Below, piece by piece: positions 52,709-62,306 of a stretch of DNA of 64,000 nucleotides. The notes under the pieces were generated by a model. It made no database searches. It had not been told where the DNA came from and worked only from the letters and a program-made list of their open reading frames with translations. Each line of letters begins with the position of its first letter. Within the stretch, counting starts at the first letter, position 1. Position numbers and translations under genes: made by a program. Source of the DNA: an uncultured Lachnospiraceae bacterium (GTDB lineage: Bacteria; Bacillota; Clostridia; Lachnospirales; Lachnospiraceae); the NCBI GenBank assembly GCA_947630025.1, contig CANRFZ010000009.1, positions 55,283 through 119,282 of the forward strand. The letters are read 5' to 3'.

Positions 52709-55348
52709 ATGAAGTTTGAGAACGATTATATTCGGATAGAAGTCGAAAAGAAGCAGCTCACTCCGGAGCAGCGGGAAGCGCACCGCAGGAAACGGAGGAA
52801 ACGCCGTCCTTATGCGATCACTGCCGTGGTACTGGCGGCGGCGCTGACGGGCGGTATTTTGTATGGCCATTTGCAGGCCCCGCAGGGGCCAAGTGGCAGC
52901 GAGACGGCGGCACAGGGCACGAACGCTGCGGGAGCCGGAGACAACGGACAGACGTCAGGCGGCGGTACGGATGCGCCGGGCGGAGGCGGCGGTCAGACGG
53001 CGGGCACGGACGGACAGGGAAGCGGCCAGCCGGAAGACGGCACCTATGTGACGGCGCGGCAGCTCGCGGCGGCGGCCAAGGAGAACTATAAGGATATGCC
53101 GTTGTACGGCTATGGATACGGCCAGGCGATAGAGAATCTGGAACGCAGCCAGCCGATCACGGTGCATCTGGGCTTTGATCCGTATGCCACGGACGAGGAT
53201 CAGTGGAGCTCCCTCTGCGCCATCTACGAAAACCCGGACTTAACCGGGGAGATCGTGGGCTCCGCCTACACGTGGGACGAGGAGACCGGCACGCTGACTA
53301 TCCAGCCGCCCAACTGGGGGCCGGCCAATGTCAGCACCAGCGGACTGCCGGCAGATACGGCGGCCCGGTACGACCATTCGCAATATCTGCTATTTGACCA
53401 CGGCAGCGGGATGTCATGGGGAAATATAGGAACGTTGTATCTGGCGCGCTATTACGACGAACAGACCGGAGTCCGTCTGGAGCAGCCGGTGGTGAGCATC
53501 GTCACGCTGAAAGGGGAGCTGGACGATACGCCGGTTCTAAGCTATAGCATACTGGATGACGGGCGTGCCCGGCTCTGCTGGACCGCCGTGGAAGGCGCGC
53601 AGGAGTATATCGTCTGCCGTCTCGTCTATGACGAGGAGGAGGGGTTTGAACATATGATGACGCCGCTAGGCGTTACGGCGGAGACGGACTGGGCCACCGC
53701 CGCCGCGGAGTTTGGCAGAAGCGCGCTGGTCAATGGGGAGTTCTGCACCTACTCCGTCAGCGAGGACGACTGGCAGAATCCGTATGCCGAGGAACTGTAT
53801 GGGGATGCCTATGAGCCGGGCACGGTCGTCGGACGCCGGGCGGAGGGCATTAAGGAGGCCGTATGCGTCATCGCGGTCAGCGAGGGCGGCACCTCCATGA
53901 TCAGCAACGTCATCTATTATGAGGAGCTGGCGCGGAATCTGCCCCACGCTATCGCCCGCTACACCGAGGAGGCGGAGGGGTTCGGCGGAGAGCCGGATTC
54001 CGTGGAGAAATTTCCCGCCTACGACTATGTATCTATGTGCGACGGCCATACCAGCCGGAAACTGATCTGCTATGAGACGGAGAATGCGTCGGTGGCGCCG
54101 AAGCGGATCTGGTACACCGACGAGGAGGGCAATTATCTGGAAGGCAAGACGCAGGACTGCCTTTCCGTGCCCTGTATCGTGGAGGGGACGCCCTTTGCCT
54201 ACAATGTGGAGATCATCGGCTACGACGGCTCCCGGCTGCAGGAAGACATGGCCTTTCTGGAGGACAGGGAGGCGCAGCTTGGCCGGAAGGCGGGGGACAA
54301 ACCGGTCACATCGCTGCGGGGCAGCGGGATCGGGCAGCAGGGCGCGCACTCGGAGCAGCAGGTACGGCGGATCGAGGATATCCGCGTTTTTGCCAACAGT
54401 GCGCTGGGAGAATATCTGGCGGAAAATATGCTGGCCGGGGTGGAGTGCATCGATCTGTCCGCCTTTGAGGAAGCCAGAGACTTGACGCTGCTGGATGATG
54501 TGTTTATGGAAGCCTTTTATCAGAATCCGCTGATTCTGGGGATCGACGAGTACCATATCGACCGCAGCGGGCGGCTTCTGTATGTGACCTACGCCGATGA
54601 TGCGGCGGTGCAGGCTAAGAAGCAGCGGGAGCTTAAAGATAAGATCGGCGGGATCATGGAACAGATCGTGCAGCCCGGCATGGGCGACGCGGCGATAGAG
54701 ATCGCCATCAACAAATATCTGTGCGATACCGTCGAATATGATCAGGACGCCCTCTACAGTGCGGAGAGAAACGGTTATGACGCCCCGGACGAGAGCTTCA
54801 GTGATTCCTTTACGGCTTACGGGGCGCTGATCAACGGCAGGTGCGTGTGCAGCGGATACGCGGCGGCGTTTCAACTGCTGGCGGAGGCGGCGGGCATGGA
54901 GAGCATCGTCGTCACCGGTATTCTGGACGGACTGCCCCACGCATGGAATAAGGTGAAGCTGGACGGAGAGTGGCGCGTCGTGGACGTGACGAACAATGAT
55001 GCGGAATACATCGCCAACGCGATCTTAAATCTGCCGGATCATGCCGCGGAGCGGATCTACGTAGAGGACAGGCTCTATATGACGGACAGCAGGCTCCGCG
55101 ATTACGCCGGAGACAACGAAAACTGCGAGTATTATCACATCACGGGCAGATTTTTCCCGGAGAATGAGATCGCGGAGGCGCTTGCGGACGCCCTGGAGCG
55201 GGACGGATCTGCCGCGCTGCGGACAGGGTACGATCTGACGGACGGACAGTTCTACCAGATCACGGACGAAATCTATCAACGGCTGGAGGACGGCACAGAC
55301 CTGTACGGCTATCACTGGCTGGGAGTTATCTATCTCAGAAAGGAATAA
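52709..55348 (+). CDS. Membrane-anchored transglutaminase-like protein
   Basis: This 879-residue protein has a basic cytoplasmic start, one membrane helix (YAITAVVLAAALTGGILYG, about 34-52), a Gly/Thr/Gln-rich linker (about 55-105), a fibronectin-like central part (about 265-320) and a C-terminal transglutaminase core with Cys714 (CVCSGYAAAF), His744 (LPHAWNKV) and Asp759 (WRVVDVTNND). The triad is complete, so protease or cross-linking activity outside the cell is possible. It lies 29 bases after the putative anti-sigma gene and is likely in the same operon. A strong terminator follows. Confidence 0.85.
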   Translation: MKFENDYIRIEVEKKQLTPEQREAHRRKRRKRRPYAITAVVLAAALTGGILYGHLQAPQGPSGSETAAQGTNAAGAGDNGQTSGGGTDAPGGGGGQTAGTDGQGSGQPEDGTYVTARQLAAAAKENYKDMPLYGYGYGQAIENLERSQPITVHLGFDPYATDEDQWSSLCAIYENPDLTGEIVGSAYTWDEETGTLTIQPPNWGPANVSTSGLPADTAARYDHSQYLLFDHGSGMSWGNIGTLYLARYYDEQTGVRLEQPVVSIVTLKGELDDTPVLSYSILDDGRARLCWTAVEGAQEYIVCRLVYDEEEGFEHMMTPLGVTAETDWATAAAEFGRSALVNGEFCTYSVSEDDWQNPYAEELYGDAYEPGTVVGRRAEGIKEAVCVIAVSEGGTSMISNVIYYEELARNLPHAIARYTEEAEGFGGEPDSVEKFPAYDYVSMCDGHTSRKLICYETENASVAPKRIWYTDEEGNYLEGKTQDCLSVPCIVEGTPFAYNVEIIGYDGSRLQEDMAFLEDREAQLGRKAGDKPVTSLRGSGIGQQGAHSEQQVRRIEDIRVFANSALGEYLAENMLAGVECIDLSAFEEARDLTLLDDVFMEAFYQNPLILGIDEYHIDRSGRLLYVTYADDAAVQAKKQRELKDKIGGIMEQIVQPGMGDAAIEIAINKYLCDTVEYDQDALYSAERNGYDAPDESFSDSFTAYGALINGRCVCSGYAAAFQLLAEAAGMESIVVTGILDGLPHAWNKVKLDGEWRVVDVTNNDAEYIANAILNLPDHAAERIYVEDRLYMTDSRLRDYAGDNENCEYYHITGRFFPENEIAEALADALERDGSAALRTGYDLTDGQFYQITDEIYQRLEDGTDLYGYHWLGVIYLRKE

Positions 55349-55378
55349 CGGCGCGGCCAACTTACGGACGCGGAAACG

Positions 55379-55411
55379 CCAAAACCCCGCCGGGTCCCGA
55401 CGGGGTTTTGG
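55379..55411. terminator. Bidirectional rho-independent terminator
   Basis: CCAAAACCCCG pairs with CGGGGTTTTGG around a GC-rich loop. A-runs and T-runs on both sides allow it to serve both the transglutaminase gene (plus) and hsp20 (minus). Confidence 0.8.
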
Positions 55412-55457
55412 TTGTGTGTTGAGGAAAGGAATTTGGAATCGGATCAAATCATATGGC

Positions 55458-55910
55458 TTACTTGATCTCGATTTTCTTTGTTTCTTCTTTTGCGGCAATC
55501 TCTTTCTTAGGGAATTTGACTTCCAGAATGCCGTTATTGTAGGAGGCGTCGATATCGCCGGCCTCTATGTCGTTGACGCGGAAGCTGCGGGAGTAAGAAC
55601 TGTAATAGCGCTCGCGGCGGATATATTTGTTCTTATCCTCGTCGTTCTTCTCCTCCTTGTGGGAGGCGGAGATCGTCAGCAGATTGTCCTTCAGGTCGAT
55701 ATTGATATCGGACTTGTCGAAGCCGGGCAGCTCTGCCTGCAGCAGATAACTGTCGCCCTGATCGATGACGTCCGTCTTGAATGCGTCGAACGTTGCCAGT
55801 TCATTGTTGCCCCAGAAGTTCTTGAACGCATTGTCGAACATCTCGTCGAAAGAATCGTCAAAAAACATGGGTTTGTAACTGTGATTGTTGAATAATGCCG
55901 GTCTTAACAT
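55458..55910 (-). CDS. Small heat-shock protein Hsp20
   Basis: This 150-residue alpha-crystallin-type chaperone has an aromatic N-terminal part (MLRPALFNNHSYKPMFFDDS), the crystallin core (FKTDVIDQGDSYLLQAELPG; INIDLKDNLLTISASHKEEK) and the end NNGILEVKFPKK. It holds unfolding proteins during stress. ATG 55910 is fixed by AAGGAG eight bases upstream. The gene has a strong promoter and a long hairpin in its leader (55937-55978). Confidence 0.94.
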   Translation of the reverse strand: MLRPALFNNHSYKPMFFDDSFDEMFDNAFKNFWGNNELATFDAFKTDVIDQGDSYLLQAELPGFDKSDINIDLKDNLLTISASHKEEKNDEDKNKYIRRERYYSSYSRSFRVNDIEAGDIDASYNNGILEVKFPKKEIAAKEETKKIEIK

Positions 55911-55936
55911 ATAAATCACTCCTTTTCTATTCTATG

Positions 55937-55978
55937 CTATCAGTATGACCGGATTTGGAAATCCAATTCATGTGATAG
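55937..55978 (-). promoter_or_regulatory. Long hairpin in the hsp20 leader
   Basis: In the transcribed strand CTATCA pairs with TGATAG, ATGA with TCAT, and GGATTT with AAATCC, giving a nested stem of about 16 pairs in 42 bases. It lies between the promoter and the ribosome-binding site. It may be an RNA thermometer-like or operator element; neither is shown. Confidence 0.55.
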
Positions 55979-55998
55979 TTGTTTCTTTGTTTATACTT

Positions 55999-56027
55999 GT
56001 TATATACCATATATAACAGACAGTCAA
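55999..56027 (-). promoter_or_regulatory. Sigma-A promoter of hsp20
   Basis: On the minus strand TTGACT (56022-56027) and TATAAC (55999-56004) are 17 bases apart. No CIRCE element is seen. Confidence 0.7.
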
Positions 56028-56067
56028 TTATAGAATTATAAAGAGTTTCTTAACAAAAAATAAACGA

Positions 56068-56190
56068 ACGGCAGCCGGATAGCTGCCGTCAGACGATAGA
56101 CATCATTCTGGAATTTCTGCGGCAGCTTGGCGGCTGCCGCAAGATGAGAGACAAAGTCTTGGCGTATCTACGGCAGCCTAACGGCTGCCG
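56068..56190. repeat. Three GGCAGC/GCTGCC hairpins spaced about 50 bp
   Basis: Hairpins at 56068-56089, 56118-56141 and 56171-56190 share the stem CGGCAGC/GCTGCCG with loops of four to six bases. The first overlaps the last codons of the GLUG protein gene on the minus strand. The one farthest downstream is followed by TTCGTTTATTTTTTG on the minus strand and may end the MMPL-GLUG transcript. Confidence 0.65.
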
Positions 56191-59100
56191 CGTTTCTTTT
56201 TCCTGTGTTTGATCAGAAGAATCGTCAGAAGCAGAATCACCGCGGCGGCTGCCGCTGCCGCTATGAGATAGGGAAGATAGCTTCTGTTTTGGACGATGCA
56301 GAACGATTCGCTGTCGCCGGTCATGTCCACCTGCAGATATTGTCCGCGGACTTTACTGTCTAGCAGGCTCCATCTGCCGTCCAGATAGCCCCATACCGCC
56401 GCCTTGTCGCCGTAAGGATTTAACAGTCTGACGGCAAAGGTGTCCGTGGGGGAGATGCCGCCGTTTTCCAGCGTGATATCGTAGATCACATATTGGTCTT
56501 TTTCACCGACGCTGTCAGGCGGCGTCAGGTCGCTCAGCGTGGCGTTCAATACGGTATCTTCCGTGAACGTCTGCTCCACCAAAGCGTAGGGCTTCTGCCA
56601 TACGGGGGCCGCAGCGCTGTCGGTGTTCTCCGTCTGCGTGCTCTGCACGACAGTGACGGTATCTACATAAGAGCCGTCGATGAGCAGATTGCCCGTCATG
56701 ATCCGGTCGGAATAATCGGGCCATGCGCCGTAGTACCCATCCTTGGCAGGTATCTGCGGATAGTCCAGCGTCGCCAGACTCTCGCCGTATGCCACCTCCT
56801 GCGTTCCGAGGTAGGTGTCCTCGATACGGTAGGTGACTTTCAGGTGCCAGAACGCCGTGGGAAGCTGCTCCACCGTCAATAGCTCCTCGTAGGAGATAGG
56901 CTCTGCCATGCCCGCATAGCTGATGTCGTCGATGCCGAAGATATCGCTGCCGACATAGTAATTGCCGGTGACGTCCGCGTCGTCGGCGATCTGTCCCGCG
57001 ACGGCGCCCACCTTGCCGATGGAGGCGTCCGCCGACACGATGGCATAGCAGTTCCGTAAGGTATTGCCGTATCCGGCGATACCGCCCACGTCCTTGCCGC
57101 CGGACACGGAGCAGAGCGCGTAACTGTCCAGAATCGCCGTGAGGGACTGACCGGCGATACCGCCCACATAGTCGCCCTCCGTGCTCTCCACGTTTCCGTA
57201 GCCCTCGGAGCCGGAGACGATACCGTGCTTCATATAGCCCACGATGCCGCCTGCGCCGTCCTTTTTGGCGGTGATATAGCCGTTGTTGATACCGTCGGTG
57301 ATGATACATTTGGTGATAAAGCGCTGGCCGGGCTGGTAGGAGATATTTCCGGCGGCGTTATCCTCCGGATCTTCCTCGTCGATGGACATCGCGCCGGCGA
57401 TGCCGCCGATGTTGATGTCGCCCTTGATGACGCCGTTGTTGATGCAGGAATCGCACTTGCCGGTCAGGATAGAGTCGATTTCCTCCTCGTCCACTTCCTC
57501 GTAGAGCTGATCCAGATTCATATCCGTCGCGTCGGTCAGATGGTCCGCCAGCAGTTGGAACACAACGTTTAACTGGTCGTTGACGGCGCGCAGATCCTCA
57601 TTCACCAGATCGGAATACTGAGAAGTGTCGCCCGTCAGACGCTTCAGACTGTCCGAGACGCCCATAAGCTGCGCGTGCAGATTTTCCCGGTTGGCGTCAA
57701 ATTCCGTGCCGAGCGTCGTAAGCTGCACATCTGGCTGCGCGTTCATATAATCGATGATACCGCGGCTGTTGTCGTGGGCGCCGTGAATCGAGTCCACCAT
57801 GCTCTGCGCCAGCTCGGTGGCGTCGGACAGATCTTTCAGGGAGCTCTCCGCGGAATCCTGTATGTAGGGCGCACAGACTTGGGCGAGCGTGCTCAGTCCG
57901 CTCAGAACCGACGAGGCGGAGGAGGACATACGCGCCAGCGGCTCGGACATATTGACTACTTCATCCATGATTTTCTGCTGCTCCTCTGAGTTTAGTTCTC
58001 CCCACTCTTTCTGGGTGCCGTCCCCTTTATCCCTGATCGCGTTGATGCGGTCGAGGCAGCCCCGCACATAGTCGGACTGCTGCCTGAGCTCGTCGATGGA
58101 GTTGTATACGTTGTCGATTTCCTTCTGTGCGTCCTCTCCGAGATCGACGTCCAGATCAGCCACAAACCGGTCAAAGGTGTCCGACAGCCGCGTGAGGGAA
58201 TTTCCCGCGGCGGACGTCTGATCCATAACGCCGGGGAGCAGGTCGATGATGTGTTCCATGCGGGCCGTGACAGACTGCACCTGCGTTATGTTGCCGTCGA
58301 CAAATCCTGTCAACTGATCCGCCATGAGATTGCCCGAATCCAGTACGCCGTCCCCGAATGAACTGAGACTGTCCAGATCCGCCTTCATCGCGTTCTTGCC
58401 CGCCTGCATATCGACCAGCGTCTTGTCGATCAGATCGTGCAGCTTATCTACGGCGTTCCGCAGAGACTGCCCCTCGTCCACTTCGATATCGGGTTCCATC
58501 TGCCCGATGATGCCGCCCACGTCCTTGCGGCCATAGACGCTGCCGCTGTTGGTGGACAACAGGACGACGCCCGTCTGCCGTCCGGCGATGCCGCCGATAT
58601 TGTAGCCAGTATGCTCGTAGCCCACCGTGCCGTCGTTGGCGCAGCGCTCGATCAGGCCGTCGGAATATCCGGCGATACCGCCCGTATCGACGCCGCTGTA
58701 GATCTCCACTTCATCATCCGTGGCCTGAATGCTGAAAAAGATGCCCGTGCCCATCTCGTCGTCTTCTTCCACCCATGCGGAATTGTCGTTGACGCCGGCA
58801 TGATTGCCGCAGAAAGTGATGACGCCGTGGTTGATGCCGGCAACGCCGCCGGTGTCATAATATCCGATCACGCGCCCCGATACCGAGCAGGCGCTGATGG
58901 TGCCCGACGCCTCGTTGATGCCGGTGATGCCGCCTACGGTGCTCTGGCCGCTTACCGTGCCCTGAAAGTCGCAGTTCTTGATGGTGCCCCGGTTGACGCC
59001 GCAGAAACTGCCAACGCATTCCTTTTCATCCGAGGCGGAGATATTGCCCTTGAGCGACAGGTTCCGGATGACGCCCTGCGCCTGCACATAGCGGAACAGG

Positions 59101-59501
59101 CCGATAATATAGCCCTGCTGCTCGGGGCGGTAGCCGGAGATCGTATGGCCGCCGCCGTCAAAGATTCCCGCAAAGATCGGGATCATCGTAAAGTCCGTGC
59201 CCGACAGATCGATATCGGCCTCCAGCCGGACGATCTTGCCGGAGGACCAAGAATCCAGATGGCAGTTTTCCGCAAAGGCGAGGAAATCCTCCGTGGAAGC
59301 GATGGAGATTTCCTCCATCTCGTCTTCGCTGAGGATGACGGTTTCGGCTGCGCCGTCTTCCGCGCCGCTATTGTCCGCGTCCGTGGAAGCCGCTGCGCCG
59401 CTGCCGGAAGGAGCCGCCGCCACGGACAGTACGGGAGCATTCTGCAGCAACAGCGCCGCCGATAATAGTAGTGTGAAAAATTTACATTTCTTTATTTTCA
59501 T
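56178..59501 (-). CDS. Large surface protein with GLUG repeats and a central coiled coil
   Basis: The 1107-residue product has a signal peptide (about 1-30), a first block of GLUG-type beta repeats (about 95-330; e.g. AGIFDGGGHTISGY, STVGGITGINEASG, YDTGGVAGINHGVI, YNIGGIAGRQTGVV), a long helical stretch (about 345-665) with heptad-like L/V spacing, a second GLUG block (about 685-860; e.g. INIGGIAGAMSIDE, DYVGGIAGQSLTAI, KDVGGIAGYGNTLR), a beta-rich part and a C-terminal membrane helix with basic end KHRKKKRGSR. Its ATG overlaps the MMPL stop by four bases, so the two are co-translated. Probably the two products work together at the membrane; this is inference. Confidence 0.8.
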   Translation of the reverse strand: MKIKKCKFFTLLLSAALLLQNAPVLSVAAAPSGSGAAASTDADNSGAEDGAAETVILSEDEMEEISIASTEDFLAFAENCHLDSWSSGKIVRLEADIDLSGTDFTMIPIFAGIFDGGGHTISGYRPEQQGYIIGLFRYVQAQGVIRNLSLKGNISASDEKECVGSFCGVNRGTIKNCDFQGTVSGQSTVGGITGINEASGTISACSVSGRVIGYYDTGGVAGINHGVITFCGNHAGVNDNSAWVEEDDEMGTGIFFSIQATDDEVEIYSGVDTGGIAGYSDGLIERCANDGTVGYEHTGYNIGGIAGRQTGVVLLSTNSGSVYGRKDVGGIIGQMEPDIEVDEGQSLRNAVDKLHDLIDKTLVDMQAGKNAMKADLDSLSSFGDGVLDSGNLMADQLTGFVDGNITQVQSVTARMEHIIDLLPGVMDQTSAAGNSLTRLSDTFDRFVADLDVDLGEDAQKEIDNVYNSIDELRQQSDYVRGCLDRINAIRDKGDGTQKEWGELNSEEQQKIMDEVVNMSEPLARMSSSASSVLSGLSTLAQVCAPYIQDSAESSLKDLSDATELAQSMVDSIHGAHDNSRGIIDYMNAQPDVQLTTLGTEFDANRENLHAQLMGVSDSLKRLTGDTSQYSDLVNEDLRAVNDQLNVVFQLLADHLTDATDMNLDQLYEEVDEEEIDSILTGKCDSCINNGVIKGDINIGGIAGAMSIDEEDPEDNAAGNISYQPGQRFITKCIITDGINNGYITAKKDGAGGIVGYMKHGIVSGSEGYGNVESTEGDYVGGIAGQSLTAILDSYALCSVSGGKDVGGIAGYGNTLRNCYAIVSADASIGKVGAVAGQIADDADVTGNYYVGSDIFGIDDISYAGMAEPISYEELLTVEQLPTAFWHLKVTYRIEDTYLGTQEVAYGESLATLDYPQIPAKDGYYGAWPDYSDRIMTGNLLIDGSYVDTVTVVQSTQTENTDSAAAPVWQKPYALVEQTFTEDTVLNATLSDLTPPDSVGEKDQYVIYDITLENGGISPTDTFAVRLLNPYGDKAAVWGYLDGRWSLLDSKVRGQYLQVDMTGDSESFCIVQNRSYLPYLIAAAAAAAVILLLTILLIKHRKKKRGSR

Positions 59502-62086
59502 GACTGCTGCCCTCCCGTCGTGCTGCCATCCGGTGTTTCCGCCGGGGTATCTTCCGGCAGTTCCTTTAGGCTATCCTCGGATGCTATCGGCTGCCCGGTG
59601 TTATCGCTCTCCGGCAGCGCAGGCTGGCCGTCTTCCGGCTGCCCTGCCTGACTGTCCTCCAGTTTCTCCACTTTACCCATATTGACAAACACGTTGGCGT
59701 CGCCGCGGATAAAACCGTGCATCTCGCCGATGACCGTGCCGTTGATCTGGCCCCGCACCATGCCGTCTACCCGCATCAGGCCGGAGATACGCTCCAGTTT
59801 CAGCGGAATGGATACGGCGAAGGAAGTCCTGTCGATGATCTTTTCACCCAGCAGTAATATCTGCGGCAGTACGAACATGACAATAAATATGGAAATAATC
59901 GTGCCGCGTCCGAGGCACTGGCCGATACCGCAGATCGCGCCGTCGGAGGACATCTGGCCGATAAAGATGCCCGCCAGCGCCAGCATGGAGCCGGACGTGA
60001 CGATCGTCGGGAACGCGAAGTTCATCGTTTCGATGATGGCGTCACGTTTGGACATTTTATTTTTTAATTCCATGAAGCGGCCCGAAATAACGATGGCATA
60101 GTCGATATTGGCGCCCATCTGAATGGAGCTGACGATCAGGTAGCTCATGAAAAACAGGTTTTTCTGCTGCACGGCAGGGAACGAAAAGTTGATCCAGATC
60201 GCGCCCTGAATAATCAGGATCAGCAGCACCGGCATTCCCGCCGACATAAAGGTAAACAACAGTACCACCAGAACCGCCAGAATCGACACCACATTTACTA
60301 CGGTGTTATCCGTCTGGAACGTCTTATACAAGTCGTACTGGCTGGTGGCCTCTCCCGGAATCAGGACGTCCCCGCCGTAGTATTTGCCGGCGATCTCGTG
60401 CATTTTGTCCAGAAAGGCAAAGGTCTCGTCGCCTTCCTCCGGCAGATTGAGGTAGATCAGCATACGGCTGTAGGATTCGCCCTGCAGTTGGTCCAGCGCG
60501 ATCTGCATCTGCGTGTGGGCGTCCTCCAGCGTCTCCATCATGTCGTCGTCCAGCGTGACGTAACCCTCCTGCACCTCGTCGTACAGGAACATAAACATAT
60601 CGATTAACGGCACACTGTAGGTGGACAGTCCGTTGATGATCTTGGCGTAATTTTCATCATTCACCGCATACGCCATATACAGGAGCTCCGCCACCTCATA
60701 GTCCAGCTCGAGCAGTTCCGAGAAATCGCGGGCGGTCAGCTTGTCGGTGAGCATATAGCCGCCCAGCGCCTCCGTGTTGGACAGCCCCAGCGTGCTCTTG
60801 ACCTCCGGCTGCTGCTCCAACTCCCGCAGAAGCGCCTTTTCCTTTTCATAATCACCCGCGGGCACTACCAGCGCCACCATATTGGACGCGCCGAAGCTCT
60901 CCTCGATCATCTCGTCTACGATCATCGCGTCGCTCTGCACCGGCGTCTCCAGCATCGAGTAGCCGTACACGTAGGGACATTTGGACGAGATCAGGTAGGC
61001 GCCGACGATCAGCACCAGAAACAGAGGCGGCATGATGTGCCTCGTCTTATAGGCAAACTTGCCGACGAAAGGAATCTTGGGGATAAAACTTTTGTGATAG
61101 GTCTTATCCATCGCTTTGCCGAACAACATGAGCAGGCCCGGCATCAGCAGGAACACCGCCAGCAGGCTCAGCAGTATGGCGCGGATCAGGCACAGGGCCA
61201 TATCGCGGCCGATGCCGAACTGCATGAACATCATCGCGATCAGACCGCCTATGGTGGTCAGCGAACTGGAGGAAATCTCCGGAATCGCTTTGCTCAGGGC
61301 GACGATATCCGCCTCCCGGATCGGCAGGCTGGCGTGTTCTTCCTTATATCTGTTACAGAAAATAACAGCGTAGTCGATGGAGAGCGCAAGCTGCAGCACG
61401 ATGGTGACGGAGTTGGACACAAACGAGATCGTTCCCATCAGGAAATTCGTGCCCTTGGTGATCAGCGCCGCCGCGATGAACGTCAATAGCAGCACGGGAA
61501 CTTCCGCCCATGTCTGGGAAGTCAGCAGCAGCACGGTCACTACCACGACGGCCACGAGCACGCTGATGACCTGCATCTCGCTGGCGATCTGCTCCGCGGA
61601 GGCGTCGCCCATGTCGGTGGAGACATAGATGTCGTAGTCCGACAGCATCTGTTCCACCTCGTCCAGCGCCTCCAGCGCCCGGTCGTCCTTCTCGTCATAG
61701 CCGAAAGTAATGTCATATAATGCGGAAAAGTTGTTGTAGTGCTCCGAGGTATTGTCAAACGTCAGCATGATGATGGAATCCATCGCTTCCAACTGCTCGG
61801 AGATGTCCTCGGCGGTTTCGTAGGGGATATTCGTCACCATGACTTTGGCGGTGCCGTATGTAATAAACTGCTCCTCCATCCGGTCAAGCCCCTGGCTGGT
61901 CTCGGTCGTATCGGGCAGATAAGCGGACAGGGCATTCTCCACGGATACCCAGTTCATCGCGATGACAGAGAAGATAATAGCGATTCCAAAGAGAAGGAAA
62001 AACAGATTTCTCCGGTCAACAATAAATGTTGCGACTTTGACCATAAAGCCGGCGTCTTCTTTTTTGTCCTTTGGATTTTTTCCCAC
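59498..62086 (-). CDS. MMPL/RND-superfamily transporter
   Basis: The 862-residue protein has two copies of the RND core: a membrane helix, a large extracytoplasmic loop and five clustered helices each (first: LFFLLFGIAIIFSVIAMNWV then VAVVVVTVLLLTSQTWAEVP and LQLALSIDYAVIFCNRYKEE; second: VVSILAVLVVLLFTFMSAGM and SSIQMGANIDYAIVISGRFM). These match MMPL-type exporters of lipids or amphiphiles. The C-terminal 55 residues are a P/E/D/Q-rich soluble tail. GTG 62086 lies eight bases after AAGGAAG; the frame further upstream has no start with such a site. Substrate unknown. Confidence 0.88.
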   Translation of the reverse strand: MGKNPKDKKEDAGFMVKVATFIVDRRNLFFLLFGIAIIFSVIAMNWVSVENALSAYLPDTTETSQGLDRMEEQFITYGTAKVMVTNIPYETAEDISEQLEAMDSIIMLTFDNTSEHYNNFSALYDITFGYDEKDDRALEALDEVEQMLSDYDIYVSTDMGDASAEQIASEMQVISVLVAVVVVTVLLLTSQTWAEVPVLLLTFIAAALITKGTNFLMGTISFVSNSVTIVLQLALSIDYAVIFCNRYKEEHASLPIREADIVALSKAIPEISSSSLTTIGGLIAMMFMQFGIGRDMALCLIRAILLSLLAVFLLMPGLLMLFGKAMDKTYHKSFIPKIPFVGKFAYKTRHIMPPLFLVLIVGAYLISSKCPYVYGYSMLETPVQSDAMIVDEMIEESFGASNMVALVVPAGDYEKEKALLRELEQQPEVKSTLGLSNTEALGGYMLTDKLTARDFSELLELDYEVAELLYMAYAVNDENYAKIINGLSTYSVPLIDMFMFLYDEVQEGYVTLDDDMMETLEDAHTQMQIALDQLQGESYSRMLIYLNLPEEGDETFAFLDKMHEIAGKYYGGDVLIPGEATSQYDLYKTFQTDNTVVNVVSILAVLVVLLFTFMSAGMPVLLILIIQGAIWINFSFPAVQQKNLFFMSYLIVSSIQMGANIDYAIVISGRFMELKNKMSKRDAIIETMNFAFPTIVTSGSMLALAGIFIGQMSSDGAICGIGQCLGRGTIISIFIVMFVLPQILLLGEKIIDRTSFAVSIPLKLERISGLMRVDGMVRGQINGTVIGEMHGFIRGDANVFVNMGKVEKLEDSQAGQPEDGQPALPESDNTGQPIASEDSLKELPEDTPAETPDGSTTGGQQS

Positions 62087-62135
62087 GTGCAACACTTCCT
62101 TTTCAACAGTCTGCGGTATTCTTTTTCCACGCAGT

Positions 62136-62164
62136 ATTATAATACGCGGAAAAACGCGGTACAA
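62136..62164 (-). promoter_or_regulatory. Sigma-A promoter of the MMPL-GLUG operon
   Basis: On the minus strand TTGTAC (62159-62164) and a perfect TATAAT (62136-62141) are 17 bases apart. The -10 lies in the palindrome GTATTATAATAC. Confidence 0.7.
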
Positions 62165-62171
62165 TAAACAC

Positions 62172-62193
62172 ATTTTGCGAGAATGTGCAAAAT
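62172..62193. promoter_or_regulatory. Candidate TetR operator between the divergent promoters
   Basis: ATTTTGC (62172-62178) and GCAAAAT (62187-62193) form an inverted repeat with an eight-base gap, placed between the MMPL and tetR -35 boxes where a TetR-type repressor would control both. Confidence 0.5.
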
Positions 62194-62204
62194 AGAACAT
62201 AGTG

Positions 62205-62233
62205 TTGATTTTTGCGGCATTTTGTGTTAAATA
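62205..62233 (+). promoter_or_regulatory. Candidate promoter of tetR
   Basis: TTGATT (62205-62210) and TAAATA (62228-62233) are 17 bases apart on the plus strand. Confidence 0.4.
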
Positions 62234-62306
62234 TATGTCGTACCGGCGTGGAAAAGTACAGAACGGACAGGCTGCGCCGAAAGAAATGACAGAAAAGGGA
62301 GAGCGT

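Noticed and set aside
62079..62094. parS-like sequence TTTCCCACGTGCAACA over the MMPL start codon
   Set aside because: It differs from the consensus at three positions and is 42 kb from parAB; probably chance.
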